Source: an uncultured Dorea sp. (GTDB lineage Bacteria; Bacillota; Clostridia; Lachnospirales; Lachnospiraceae). Taken from it: a stretch of DNA of 63,664 nucleotides. Shown here piece by piece: positions 51,749-60,859 of this stretch. Each line of letters opens with the position of its first letter. Position 1 is the first letter of the stretch. The stretch is taken from positions 1 to 63,664 of the forward strand of contig CAJUTH010000009.1 in assembly GCA_910589275.1 (NCBI GenBank). The letters run 5' to 3'. A model generated the notes under the pieces. It was not told the DNA's origin and did not search any database. It worked only from the letters and a program-made list of their open reading frames with translations. The position numbers and the translations under genes are program-made.

Positions 51749-52591
51749 CTATTTAACATACACAATTCCAAAAGCTCCTGGGCCGATATGGGTTCCGATC
51801 GTCGGCCCGATACCTCTGGTCTTCACCTCGCCAAAATCCATGCCTTTTTTCTGCAGCGACTGAATAAATGAAATACAGTTCTTCTTATCATAAGCATAGA
51901 GAAAATATACCGGGTAATTCTCGTCCGGAGCCTCTTCCTCCAGAATCTTTCCAAGCTGCTTGCACACCTGCTTTACGCCCCGCTGTTTTCCATGCATCAC
52001 GACTTCCCCATCCTGGCTGACCTTAATGATCGGCTTGATATTCGCAAGCTTGCCGATCACCGCCTCCGCCTTGGATAAGCGTCCCCCTTTCTGCAGGTAC
52101 TCCAGCGTATCCAGCCCCGCATAAATCCGGATCCTTGGCTTTAAAGCCTCCAGCTCCGCCACGATTTCCGCCGCGCCCGCACCCTGATCTCTCATACGCA
52201 CAGCCCTGTCTGCCAACATACGAATCCCAAGCGTCGCGCTCTTGCTGTCCACAATAAAAATATCCTCGTACTCTGTCAGCTCCTTTGCCAAAGCAACGCT
52301 CTGGATCGTCCCGCTGAGCGCTCCCGATATGAGAATCGCAACTACAGAATCCCCCGCCTCCTTCGCCTCTTTGAAATATTCTTCAAAGGCCGCCGGGGAA
52401 GGCTGGGAAGTCTTTGGAAATATATCCGTCCCTATCAGCTTCTCAAAAAACTCCTCCTTGGAAAGATCCACTCCATCCGTATACTGCTCCTCGCCAAATG
52501 CGATCGTCATAGGAATGCAGGTAATCTGCCTCTTTTCTATCTCCGCTGCTGAATAATCCGCTGTAGAATCCACAATAATCCGAACTGCCAT
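51749..52591 (-). CDS. DegV-family fatty-acid-binding protein
   Basis: A 280-residue EDD-fold protein. It starts VRIIVDSTADYSAAEIEKRQ and contains EEQYTDGVDLSKEEFFEKL, TSQPSPAAFEEYF, AILISGALSGTIQSV and LEYLQKGGRLSKAEAVIG, the whole family pattern. Such FakB-like proteins bind a fatty acid for phosphorylation by FakA; no fakA gene is nearby. Divergent from the MarR operon, with giant hairpin copy 2 in between. Confidence 0.93.
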   Translation of the reverse strand: MAVRIIVDSTADYSAAEIEKRQITCIPMTIAFGEEQYTDGVDLSKEEFFEKLIGTDIFPKTSQPSPAAFEEYFKEAKEAGDSVVAILISGALSGTIQSVALAKELTEYEDIFIVDSKSATLGIRMLADRAVRMRDQGAGAAEIVAELEALKPRIRIYAGLDTLEYLQKGGRLSKAEAVIGKLANIKPIIKVSQDGEVVMHGKQRGVKQVCKQLGKILEEEAPDENYPVYFLYAYDKKNCISFIQSLQKKGMDFGEVKTRGIGPTIGTHIGPGAFGIVYVK

Positions 52592-52630
52592 TTCTTTATC
52601 CTCTTCTTTCTAAAAATTTCCGGGTATGTC

Positions 52631-52854
52631 TGCCGTTCACAGGGCGTCTGCCTTGCCCACAGAGCTTCGCCATAGGAAGCAGGGCATTTAAGAGACGTTT
52701 TTAATGGAAGGGAAATCAGTGCTTACGTAGTCTTAGGAGCGAAGGCATTCCTGAGCTTCATAGACTACGTTGGTACTGAGTTCGCTGGAATGTTGTCTCG
52801 CCCTGCTTCCTATGGCGAAGCTCTGTGGGCAAGGCAGACGCCCTGTGAACGGCA
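52631..52854. repeat. Giant hairpin repeat, copy 2 (55-bp perfect arms)
   Basis: Arms 52631-52685 and 52800-52854 are exact reverse complements over 55 bases. The interior carries a further 9-base perfect stem (ACGTAGTCT...AGACTACGT) and the words GCTTACG (52721-52727) and AGTTCGCTGGA (52779-52789) shared with copy 1. It lies between the divergent degV and marR genes, just upstream of the marR promoter. Confidence 0.9.
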
Positions 52855-52887
52855 ATACTCGTTTCTTCGCAACTAATTATTTTAAAT

Positions 52888-52917
52888 GTTGACTTATCAA
52901 CTTGTTTCATATACTAT
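52888..52917 (+). promoter_or_regulatory. Promoter and candidate MarR operator
   Basis: TTGACT at 52889-52894, 17-base spacer, TACTAT at 52912-52917. The -35 box lies in an inverted repeat GTTGA-N4-TCAAC (52888-52901), a good site for autorepression by the MarR protein encoded downstream. Confidence 0.65.
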
Positions 52918-52978
52918 AGCAGTAGATTTCTTATAAATCAACTATTTTTAGAAAAATTTTTTTCAGGAGGATTTACAG

Positions 52979-53437
52979 ATGGCAGACAGTTTTGAGCAGC
53001 TAACCGGCGGCGTTACCAGAATCTACAAAAGCATCCAGAAGATCAAACGTCTCCACATGGATTCCATCGGCCTGAAAGGAACCCATGTCATGTGCATCCA
53101 TTATCTCTACACACATCCGGAGGGCCTGACCGGCACAGAGCTGTGCAGCAAATGCCGGGAGGACAAGGCCGGCATTTCCCGCATCCTCTCCGATCTGGAA
53201 GAATCCCGGATGATCTATTATCAGGATACTGAAAATGGAAAAAAATACCGGGCTAAGGCTCTGCTGACCGAAGAAGGCGTCTCTTACGGCGCAAAGGTCA
53301 ACGCCTACATTGCCAGAGCCGTTGTCGCAGGAGGAAACGGACTTGACGCTCACGATACCGAGGTTTTTTACCGGGTGCTTTTTACCATTGCCGATAATCT
53401 AGAAGAGCTTTGCAGCCAAATAGAGCAGAAAGGATAG
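52979..53437 (+). CDS. MarR-family transcriptional regulator
   Basis: A 152-residue winged-helix regulator: FEQLTGGVTRIYKSIQKIKR, GLTGTELCSKCREDKAGISR, ILSDLEESRMIYYQ and the wing ENGKKYRAKALLTEEG. CAGGAGG precedes the ATG. It precedes an alcohol dehydrogenase gene by nine bases, so it probably controls its own operon in response to a small molecule. Confidence 0.88.
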   Translation: MADSFEQLTGGVTRIYKSIQKIKRLHMDSIGLKGTHVMCIHYLYTHPEGLTGTELCSKCREDKAGISRILSDLEESRMIYYQDTENGKKYRAKALLTEEGVSYGAKVNAYIARAVVAGGNGLDAHDTEVFYRVLFTIADNLEELCSQIEQKG

Positions 53438-53446
53438 GATCAAACC

Positions 53447-54646
53447 ATGAATCGATTAAAAAAATTATACTGCAGAACATTTCAGACAGCATTTAAACTT
53501 GCGCTTCCATTTCTTCCCTACCACAAACCGCAGATTGTAGGAAGCGTAAAGGAACTCCCCGACGTAATCCGGGGTAACGGCAAAACCAGCGTACTGATCA
53601 TCACCGACTCCGTTATCAGAGGGCTTGGCCTGACTGCCCGGCTGGAGCGGACCTTATCTAAGAATGAGATTCCCTTTACTGTCTACGACAAAACCGTCGC
53701 CAACCCTACCACGGTAAATGTGGAGGAAGCTCTGGAAATTTACCATGAACAGAGCTGCGATGTGATCATCGGTTTCGGCGGAGGCTCCAGCATGGACTGC
53801 GCCAAGGCGGTGGGTGCAAGAGCCGTCAAGCCAAAGCAGTCCCTCGCCCGGATGAAGGGGATCCTAAAGGTAAGGAAACGCCTGCCGCTCCTGATTGCAA
53901 TCCCTACCACTGCGGGAACCGGAAGCGAAACCACGCTGGCCGCAGTAATTACAGATGCCGAGACGCGCCACAAATATGCGATCAATGATTTTCCGCTGAT
54001 CCCTAAGTACGCCGTGCTAGATCCGAAGGTAACCTTAAGCCTTCCTCCCTTTATCACCGCCGCCACCGGAATGGACGCGCTGACCCACGCGGTAGAAGCC
54101 TACATCGGACGATCCACCACCATCAGCACAAGGAGAGACGCGCTTCATGCCGTCCAGTTAATCTTTGGCAATATTGATACGGTTTACACCGACGGCGGCA
54201 ACGTCAACGCAAGAAGAGATATGCTCCACGCCTCCTTCTATGCGGGCTGCGCCTTTACCAAATCCTATGTAGGATACGTACACGCCGTCGCCCACTCCTT
54301 AGGCGGAGAATACAATGTAGCCCACGGATTTGCCAACGCAGTCCTGCTGCCCTTTGTGCTGGAAGCATATGGAAGCACCATCCACAAAAAGCTCCACAAA
54401 CTGGCTATTGCGGCGGGCATCGCAGATAAGGACACACCCCGGGCCATTGCGGCCGCCCTGTTCATCGATGCCATTCAGGATATGAAATGCCGGTTCGGCA
54501 TCGGCGATACCATCGAAGAAATCCGGGAAGAGGACATCCCAAAACTCGCCCGCTACGCAGATAAGGAAGCAAATCCCCTCTACCCGGTCCCAGTTCTCAT
54601 GGATGCAAAAGAGCTGGAGGAATTTTACCGATTATTAATGAAATAA
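53447..54646 (+). CDS. Iron-containing alcohol dehydrogenase
   Basis: A 399-residue group III dehydrogenase. NAD-binding DVIIGFGGGSSMDCAKAVG and IPTTAGTGSETTLAAVIT; metal-binding residues in TGMDALTHAVEAYIG, AVAHSLGGEYNVAHG (two His). The substrate is unknown; relatives reduce aldehydes or oxidise 1,3-propanediol and lactaldehyde. It is co-transcribed with the MarR regulator. Confidence 0.92.
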   Translation: MNRLKKLYCRTFQTAFKLALPFLPYHKPQIVGSVKELPDVIRGNGKTSVLIITDSVIRGLGLTARLERTLSKNEIPFTVYDKTVANPTTVNVEEALEIYHEQSCDVIIGFGGGSSMDCAKAVGARAVKPKQSLARMKGILKVRKRLPLLIAIPTTAGTGSETTLAAVITDAETRHKYAINDFPLIPKYAVLDPKVTLSLPPFITAATGMDALTHAVEAYIGRSTTISTRRDALHAVQLIFGNIDTVYTDGGNVNARRDMLHASFYAGCAFTKSYVGYVHAVAHSLGGEYNVAHGFANAVLLPFVLEAYGSTIHKKLHKLAIAAGIADKDTPRAIAAALFIDAIQDMKCRFGIGDTIEEIREEDIPKLARYADKEANPLYPVPVLMDAKELEEFYRLLMK

Positions 54647-54658
54647 AAAATTTCTATC

Positions 54659-54687
54659 TTGTGTCCTGACTGCTTATCCAGTATAAT
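54659..54687 (+). promoter_or_regulatory. Promoter of the sodium symporter gene
   Basis: TTGTGT at 54659-54664, 17-base spacer, perfect TATAAT at 54682-54687, 42 bases before the start codon. Confidence 0.7.
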
Positions 54688-54728
54688 ACAAAAGATACAT
54701 TGATACATTTGGAAGAGAGGAAGATTAT

Positions 54729-56129
54729 ATGAGTCACAATTCAACACACAAACGCAGCAGCTTTACCGGCTCCATCGGATTCGTTATGGCTGCTGCCGGA
54801 AGCGCCGTCGGTCTTGGAAATATCTGGCGTTTCCCCTATCTGGCAGCAAAAAATGGCGGAGGAACCTTTATCTTTGTCTATATCATCCTTGCGCTGACCT
54901 TCGGGTTTGCACTCCTGACTACGGAGATTGCCATCGGCCGCAAGACAAAGCAGGGCCCCCTTACTGCATACGGCGTATTAAATAAAAAGTTTGCATGTAC
55001 CGGGCTTTTTGCATGGCTGGTTCCGGTCATCATTCTGCCTTACTACTGCACCATCGGCGGCTGGGTGCTAAAGTACTTATTCGCCTACATCACCGGCGAC
55101 GGCATGAACGCTGCCGCAGACGGCTATTTCACCGGACATATCACAAGTCAGTGGTCTCCGATTATCTGGCTTGTCATCTATCTGGGCATGACAGCCTTCG
55201 TTGTGTTCAGCGGAGTAAATAAAGGAATCGAGAAATACAGCAAGATCATCATGCCGATCCTGATCGTACTGATTCTCGGCATTTCCTTCTTCTCCCTCAC
55301 TCTGAACCACACAGACGCAGAGGGCGTTACCAGAACCGGGCTGGAGGGCTTAAAGATCTATCTGATTCCAAGCTTTGCCGGAATGACGCTGAAGGGCTTT
55401 TTCTCACTGCTTATGGACGCGGTGGGACAGTTATTCTTCTCTATCAGCGTTGCCATGGGCATCATGGTCGCTTACGGTTCTTATGTGAAGGATGATGTAA
55501 ACCTAATGAAGTCCATCAACCAGATCGAGTTCTTCGACACGTTAGTCGCCATGCTGGCTGGACTGATGATCATTCCTGCCGTCTTCACCTTTATGGGCGC
55601 AGAAGGCATGTCGGCGGGACCGGGACTGATGTTCGTATCATTGCCGAAGGTATTTGAAGCTATGGGATCCGTCGGTATTTTTATTGGAATCCTGTTTTTC
55701 CTGATGGTAACCTTTGCTGCCGTCACCTCATCCGTATCCGTCCTTGAGGCAATCGTATCCGGTATTATGGATAAGTGGAAATTCTCACGGAAGAAGAGCA
55801 CCGCCCTTGCAACGGCCTACGCACTTGTTGTCGGCGTCATCGTATGCCTCGGCTACAATATCTTCTACTTTGAATACGAACTGCCGAACGGCTCCGTGGC
55901 GCAGATTTTGGATATTATGGATTATCTCAGCAATAATATCATGATGCCGATCGTAGCGATCCTGACCTGTATCCTGATCGGCTGGATTGTAAAACCGCAG
56001 ACCATTATTGATGAAGTTACGAAGAATAACAATCCTTTCGGGCGCAAAGCGCTGTATATTGCTATGATCAAGTTCATAACCCCTGTATTCCTTGTGATCC
56101 TGCTTCTGCAGTCGCTGGGTATATTCTAA
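54729..56129 (+). CDS. Sodium-dependent symporter (NSS/SNF family)
   Basis: A 466-residue LeuT-fold transporter with about 11 to 12 membrane helices. The N-terminal signature FTGSIGFVMAAAGSAVGLGN and IWRFPYLAAKNGGGTF are family-defining (sodium and substrate site in helix 1). Later helices include FSLLMDAVGQLFFSISVAMG. It probably imports an amino acid with sodium. GAGAGGAAG precedes the ATG. No regulator is adjacent. Confidence 0.94.
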   Translation: MSHNSTHKRSSFTGSIGFVMAAAGSAVGLGNIWRFPYLAAKNGGGTFIFVYIILALTFGFALLTTEIAIGRKTKQGPLTAYGVLNKKFACTGLFAWLVPVIILPYYCTIGGWVLKYLFAYITGDGMNAAADGYFTGHITSQWSPIIWLVIYLGMTAFVVFSGVNKGIEKYSKIIMPILIVLILGISFFSLTLNHTDAEGVTRTGLEGLKIYLIPSFAGMTLKGFFSLLMDAVGQLFFSISVAMGIMVAYGSYVKDDVNLMKSINQIEFFDTLVAMLAGLMIIPAVFTFMGAEGMSAGPGLMFVSLPKVFEAMGSVGIFIGILFFLMVTFAAVTSSVSVLEAIVSGIMDKWKFSRKKSTALATAYALVVGVIVCLGYNIFYFEYELPNGSVAQILDIMDYLSNNIMMPIVAILTCILIGWIVKPQTIIDEVTKNNNPFGRKALYIAMIKFITPVFLVILLLQSLGIF

Positions 56130-56137
56130 TATGCCAA

Positions 56138-56199
56138 AAACAAATCCCATGAAGATTCAAAGGTTTCCAAAACCTGAATCTTCATGGGGTTATTTGTTT
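56138..56199. terminator. Bidirectional intrinsic terminator
   Basis: A long near-perfect hairpin between the convergent symporter gene and modC: AAACAAAT and CCCATGAAGATTCA on the left (56138 on) pair with the right arm to 56199, with A-rich and T-rich tails on both sides. The last two bases overlap the modC stop codon. Confidence 0.85.
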
Positions 56200-57283
56200 A
56201 TCTCAAAAACATCAGCTTATCTTCTTTTATTTCCAAATAATCCGGCATACCTTTCTCCTTCAGCACGGACAGCAGTTCTCTCTGCACAAACCAGCAGATG
56301 CTTATTCCGTTTCCTTTTGCCCCTCCCTCCGGCAGTAAATAATAATTCCGTTCAAATGGAAATTCCGCCATTGTATCAACATCCACCTTTAAGGTATTTT
56401 TTTTACGTTCTCCCCATACCGGGACAAAATCATGCGCGCGGTATCCTACATAATTCACATTTTCCGGTACTTCGTTTTCCATATGAAGTACAATCCCCCA
56501 ATCGCTGATTATTACCGTATACTCATCTTTTCTTCTTATCCGTGCTATATTTTTACAGCCGGTTAATCTTGCAGCCTCCTGATAGACAGGATTTTCAAAA
56601 ATCCCCTTTGTCCCGCCATATATTACCGAGTGTCCGTCTTCCATAACCAGCAGTTCCTCCGAAAAGCGATAAAGTTCATCTCTGCTATGAGATACCATGA
56701 TGACGATTCCCTTATAGTCTTCCAGCATTTCCGTCATCTCTTTCTGAAGACGGTCTTTCAAAAACATATCCAGCGCAGAAAAAGGCTCGTCTAATAGAAT
56801 CACATCCGGCTCGTATGCCAAAATCCTTGCAAGCGCAGTTCTCTGCTGCTGTCCTCCGGATAATTCCCCCGGCAGCCGGTCCGCAAACAGCGCTATCTGA
56901 AATTTATCCATCATCTCCTGCGCCCGCCTTCTCTTTTCCTCCTTTGTTCCCCGGATTCCGGCTTTAATATTCTCACAGACAGTCATGGTAGGAAAAAGCG
57001 CATAATTCTGAAATAAATACCCGACATTTCTTTTTTGCGGCCTTACGTTTATAGAATTTGAAGAATCAAAAAATACTTTTCCATTCACGGAAATCATTCC
57101 TTTATCCGGGTTCTCAATTCCGGCAATGGATTTTAAAGTCATACTTTTTCCACAGCCGGATGCCCCTAAAATGCCGATTCTGTCCGACTCCCCCTGAAAT
57201 TCCACATCCAGCTTAAAATCTCCAAGCGCTTTTTTTATCTGTACTGTAATTCCCATAAGCCGTTTCTCACCACCGTTTTGCAT
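56198..57283 (-). CDS. modC: Molybdate ABC transporter ATP-binding protein
   Basis: A 361-residue ATPase: Walker A GILGASGCGKSMTLKSIAG, signature LSGGQQQRTALARIL, Walker B VILLDEPFSALD and a C-terminal domain with NYVGYRAHDFVPVWGE, somewhat different from the usual Mop/TOBE. It powers molybdate uptake with ModAB. Overlaps the end of modB by 17 bases. Confidence 0.92.
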   Translation of the reverse strand: MQNGGEKRLMGITVQIKKALGDFKLDVEFQGESDRIGILGASGCGKSMTLKSIAGIENPDKGMISVNGKVFFDSSNSINVRPQKRNVGYLFQNYALFPTMTVCENIKAGIRGTKEEKRRRAQEMMDKFQIALFADRLPGELSGGQQQRTALARILAYEPDVILLDEPFSALDMFLKDRLQKEMTEMLEDYKGIVIMVSHSRDELYRFSEELLVMEDGHSVIYGGTKGIFENPVYQEAARLTGCKNIARIRRKDEYTVIISDWGIVLHMENEVPENVNYVGYRAHDFVPVWGERKKNTLKVDVDTMAEFPFERNYYLLPEGGAKGNGISICWFVQRELLSVLKEKGMPDYLEIKEDKLMFLR

Positions 57284-57971
57284 TTCTCATCTTTTTGTCT
57301 GCTATCAAATTCATAACGCAGATTGCCGCAAAAGCAATTATTAGCACAATTCCGACCCAGACTCCCGCCCCCAGATAATCCCCATCCTGAATTACCATCG
57401 CAATTTTCTGAGAAATCGTTCCCGTCCTGCCCGGAATATTTCCCGCAAGCATGGACGTAGCTCCATATTCTCCCAGCGCTCTTGCAAACGTAAGAATCGT
57501 ACCGGAGACAATTCCCGGTCTCGCTCCCGGGATCACCACTTTCCAAAAAATTGCCGCCTCCGACATTCCAAGGGTTCTTCCCGCATAAATCAAATTCACA
57601 TCAACCTGCTCAAAAGCCGCTCTGGCATTTCGATACATCAGCGGAAACGCGATCACGACCGCCGCGATAATGCATCCCAGCCAAGACTGGACGACTTTGA
57701 TATGAAACGTCTCATACAGAAATATCCCAAAGGGCCTCCTTCTGCTGAATATAAGCAGAAGAAAAAAACCTGCCGCCGTAGGAGGAAGCACCATAGGAAG
57801 GGTCAGGATTCCGTCAAGCAGCGCCTTCTTTCCCGGCGGCGCTTTCATAACCTTTCCAGCCGCAAATATTCCCAGAAAAAAAGAAATCAAAGCAGCAACC
57901 GCCCCCGTTTTCAGCGAAATAAACAAAGGACTCCAGTCTAAATTGTTTAAAACTTCTCTCAGCGCATCCAT
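57267..57971 (-). CDS. modB: Molybdate ABC transporter permease
   Basis: A 234-residue inner-membrane protein with five to six helices. The EAA loop that contacts the ATPase reads RALGEYGATSMLAGNIPG. N-terminal PLFISLKTGAVAALISFFLG and TLPMVLPPTAAGFFLLL are typical ModB. Follows modA by four bases. Confidence 0.94.
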   Translation of the reverse strand: MDALREVLNNLDWSPLFISLKTGAVAALISFFLGIFAAGKVMKAPPGKKALLDGILTLPMVLPPTAAGFFLLLIFSRRRPFGIFLYETFHIKVVQSWLGCIIAAVVIAFPLMYRNARAAFEQVDVNLIYAGRTLGMSEAAIFWKVVIPGARPGIVSGTILTFARALGEYGATSMLAGNIPGRTGTISQKIAMVIQDGDYLGAGVWVGIVLIIAFAAICVMNLIADKKMRNAKRW

Positions 57972-57975
57972 ATTT

Positions 57976-58872
57976 TTACTCTACATTAGTATCGAAATAG
58001 TATGAATCAAATACCTCTGCTGCTTCATCTGACAGAATAAATTCCAGAAAATCCTCTGCCGCCGCAAGCTGGGCTTCGTCCGCCTCTCCATTCACCACCC
58101 GGGCAATGGGATAGATTACATTTCCGGTCAGGTCATAGCTTACGGTTTCCAAAATCTCAACATCCTCCTCAAAACCATATGTATCCGAATAATACACGGT
58201 CCCCACTTCACAGGACCCTTCTATAACTGCCGATAGTACCTTGCTTACATTATCCTGTTCGCTGATTTCCACTCCGTCAAACGCTTTCGATACCTGTTCC
58301 GTAGTAACAGACGCCGCGTCGTCGGTATCTCCAAGTATCCCTAGACTAATAAGCGCCTCCCTTGTATACTTTCCTGCCGGTACGCTTCCTCCCGCCAGCG
58401 CGATGCTTTCTGCCTTTCCAATATCCGCAAGGCCTGTTACTTTTGTTCCGCTGTTTTTTAACGCAATAACTACTACCTGATTATTCAGTACATTCGATCT
58501 TGTCCCTTCTATCAGCAGTCCGTCCGTCTCCAATTGATCCATCTGCTTCTGAGCCGCCGAAAAAAAGATGTCGCACTCATACCCCTCTTCAATCTGGGCA
58601 GCCAGAGTTCCGGAACTGTCTGCATTATACGTAATCTTCACTTCCGGATGTTCCTCCCTATACTTTTCCGCAAGTTCCGTCATGACCGTATTCAGGCTCG
58701 CCGCAATAAACACCTGTATTTCCATTTCTTCGGGATCCTGGTTTTCTTTTGTTTCTTCCGCCGGGCCGGCGGCATCGGGAGCGCCTTCCTCCGATCCGCT
58801 TTTACGGCATCCTGTAAATATCATTCCAGCCAGTGCAATGATCAGTATTACCGCTGTCATTCTTCTTGTCAT
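57976..58872 (-). CDS. modA: Molybdate-binding lipoprotein
   Basis: A 298-residue periplasmic-type binding protein with a lipobox (IIALAGMIFTGC). Ligand-binding parts are visible in EIQVFIAASLNTVMTELAEK, ITYNADSSGTLAAQIEEG and FSAAQKQMDQLE; the final DSYYFDTNVE is standard. GGAGAC precedes the ATG. First gene of modABC, 60 bases after the MOSC-MogA gene. Confidence 0.94.
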   Translation of the reverse strand: MTRRMTAVILIIALAGMIFTGCRKSGSEEGAPDAAGPAEETKENQDPEEMEIQVFIAASLNTVMTELAEKYREEHPEVKITYNADSSGTLAAQIEEGYECDIFFSAAQKQMDQLETDGLLIEGTRSNVLNNQVVVIALKNSGTKVTGLADIGKAESIALAGGSVPAGKYTREALISLGILGDTDDAASVTTEQVSKAFDGVEISEQDNVSKVLSAVIEGSCEVGTVYYSDTYGFEEDVEILETVSYDLTGNVIYPIARVVNGEADEAQLAAAEDFLEFILSDEAAEVFDSYYFDTNVE

Positions 58873-58933
58873 ACTTTGTCTCCTATCGCTTTCCTATATT
58901 ATTATTCTCCTATTATTTCTCTTCATCATTTTT

Positions 58934-59872
58934 CTATAATCTTGCACATTCTCCTTCGCTTCCTCTTAAGATTCCAAGTCCATGGGGAAGCTCGGGCAGA
59001 AGAAATTCCAATACTTCCCGAACGGCTTTCGGACTTCCCGGCAGATTGACGATCAGTGTTTTTCCACGGATTCCCGCTGCCCCGCGGCTAAACATCGCCC
59101 TTGGCGTAATTTTCATTGAATTATTGCGAATCGCCTCCGCTATTCCCTCCGCCATCCGGCCGCACACCTCAATCGTTGCCTCCGGCGTTACGTCCCTCTC
59201 TGAAAATCCGGTGCCTCCCGTAGTAAAAATCACATCCATCTGCCTCTGATCTGCCAGACGGATTAGGTTCCGTTTCAATTGTTCTTTCCCATCTGGAAGA
59301 AGCAGCATTTCCTTTACCTTATATCCGGCTTCCGAAAGAAGTCTTGCAGCCGCAGGCCCGCTTTCATCCTTCCGCAGCCCGGCATGGCCCTTATCGCTTA
59401 ATGTAATCACCGACGCCGTAAATGCTCTGTCATTCTCCGGTTCTATCAGTTTTATCTCATCGCCTGTCTGAATACAGCCTCCTGTGATTACCTCTGCAAA
59501 AACCCCTTCTCTCGGCATAATGCAGTCACCCATTTTCTTATATATCTCGCAATGGCTGTGACATTCCTTGCCAATCTGGGTAAGTTCCAGCGCTGCATTT
59601 CCAATGAGGAATCTGCTCCCCACCGGAAGTTTTCTCAAATCAAAGCCTTCTACAAGCAAGTTTTCACCGAAGGCTCCCGCTGCCGCCTCCGCTCCCCTCT
59701 TCCGAAAATCATCAACCTTTTCCTTGGAAAGAAAACTCACCTGCCGATGCCAGTCTCCCCCGTGAGCGTCTCCCTTGATTCCCCATCCCTTCACAATCTC
59801 GGCTGTTTGAACCGGTTTTTTAGGCGTGCCGCGCTTCTTACTGATACAGATTCCCACAAGTTTTCCTGTCAT
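58934..59872 (-). CDS. MOSC domain-MogA/MoaB fusion protein
   Basis: A 312-residue two-domain protein. Residues about 1-145 are a MOSC domain (GWGIKGDAHGGDWHRQVSFL, FGENLLVEG, IGKECHSHCEIYKKMGDCIM); these bind sulfur or the cofactor. Residues about 150-312 are a MogA/MoaB adenylyltransferase (ITLSDKGHAGLRKDESGP, FTTGGTGFSERDVTPEAT, VNLPGSPKAVREVLE), which activates molybdopterin for metal insertion. I start at 59872, nine bases after GGAGG; the first ATG overlaps that site. It overlaps moaA's end. Confidence 0.93.
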   Translation of the reverse strand: MTGKLVGICISKKRGTPKKPVQTAEIVKGWGIKGDAHGGDWHRQVSFLSKEKVDDFRKRGAEAAAGAFGENLLVEGFDLRKLPVGSRFLIGNAALELTQIGKECHSHCEIYKKMGDCIMPREGVFAEVITGGCIQTGDEIKLIEPENDRAFTASVITLSDKGHAGLRKDESGPAAARLLSEAGYKVKEMLLLPDGKEQLKRNLIRLADQRQMDVIFTTGGTGFSERDVTPEATIEVCGRMAEGIAEAIRNNSMKITPRAMFSRGAAGIRGKTLIVNLPGSPKAVREVLEFLLPELPHGLGILRGSEGECARL

Positions 59873-59877
59873 AAGAT

Positions 59878-60843
59878 TCATCCTCCAATTTCAACCATCT
59901 TTCTCAGTTCCGTTACATTCTTATTTTCCTCAAAACAATGTTTTTCTGGTTTCATTAAGACAGCTCTCCTGATAATCTCTCTCACTTCACTGTCATTTTT
60001 ATCCCTGGCTGCCTTCCGGACAGATAAAGAATCCTGATAGCAAAGACAAGGCTTGATATCGCCTGCGGCAGTCATCCTGATTCTGTTACAGCTTCCGCAG
60101 AATCTGCCATGGATCGCACTAATAAATCCAATACTGCCCGCAAATCCCGGAATCTGGACATATACCGCCGGGCCGTTTCCATGAATCCGATCGTCGCGCT
60201 CCACATTTCCATACCTTTCTTTGATCATCTCAAATAACTCTTTATTTGACAGACCCGGATACTTTCTCCCGCATCCGATCGGCATCATTTCAATAAACCG
60301 GACGTCCAGCCTTTTATCTCTTGCAAGCAAAATTAAACCCTCCCATTCTTCCTCATTGATTCCCGGCTGGAGTACGGTATTTATTTTTACTTTTAGTCCT
60401 GCCTCTAACGCTCCGTCGATTGCGGATAATACCGTATCAAGCTTTCGAAATCCTGTGATCCATTCAAATTTCTCTTCGCTCAATGTATCAAGACTGATAT
60501 TTACCGCGTCTAATCCGGCGGCCAAAAGCCCTTCCAAATTTTCTTTTAATAAAATCCCATTGGTAGTCATCGTAACCTGTTCTATTCCGGAAATATTCTT
60601 CAGCTTCCCGATAAGCTCTGCGCAGCCCTTCCGCACAAGCGGCTCGCCGCCGGTAATCTTAAGCTTACAGATTCCCAGCTCTGCGGCCTGCCTGACCACC
60701 CGTACCATCTCCGAAAAAGTCAGTATTTCACTCATGGGGCGCAGCGCAATCCCATCCGGCATACAATACCTGCAGCGGAGATTACAGCGGTCTGTAATAG
60801 AAATGCGCATATAATCAACGGTCCTTCCCAGCAAATCCCTCAT
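59878..60843 (-). CDS. moaA: GTP 3',8-cyclase MoaA
   Basis: A 321-residue radical-SAM enzyme doing the first step of molybdopterin synthesis. N-terminal cluster ISITDRCNLRCRYCMPDG; GGEPLVRKGCAELI; NTVLQPGINEEEW; C-terminal cluster FCGSCNRIRMTAAGDIKPCL. The typical C-terminal GG is present (VEIGG). Start at 60843 follows GGAGGG. Confidence 0.96.
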   Translation of the reverse strand: MRDLLGRTVDYMRISITDRCNLRCRYCMPDGIALRPMSEILTFSEMVRVVRQAAELGICKLKITGGEPLVRKGCAELIGKLKNISGIEQVTMTTNGILLKENLEGLLAAGLDAVNISLDTLSEEKFEWITGFRKLDTVLSAIDGALEAGLKVKINTVLQPGINEEEWEGLILLARDKRLDVRFIEMMPIGCGRKYPGLSNKELFEMIKERYGNVERDDRIHGNGPAVYVQIPGFAGSIGFISAIHGRFCGSCNRIRMTAAGDIKPCLCYQDSLSVRKAARDKNDSEVREIIRRAVLMKPEKHCFEENKNVTELRKMVEIGG

Positions 60844-60859
60844 CTTGGCTCCCTCCGTT

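Noticed and set aside
39292..52854. Retron or integron attC explanation of the giant hairpins
   Set aside because: No reverse transcriptase or integrase gene is nearby, and the R/L-box layout of attC sites is absent.
53740..54066. Minus-strand frame inside the alcohol dehydrogenase gene
   Set aside because: Antisense shadow without start signal or recognisable product.
58873..58933. Molybdenum cofactor riboswitch ahead of modA
   Set aside because: The gap is only about 60 bases, too short for the Moco aptamer, and no matching pattern is visible.
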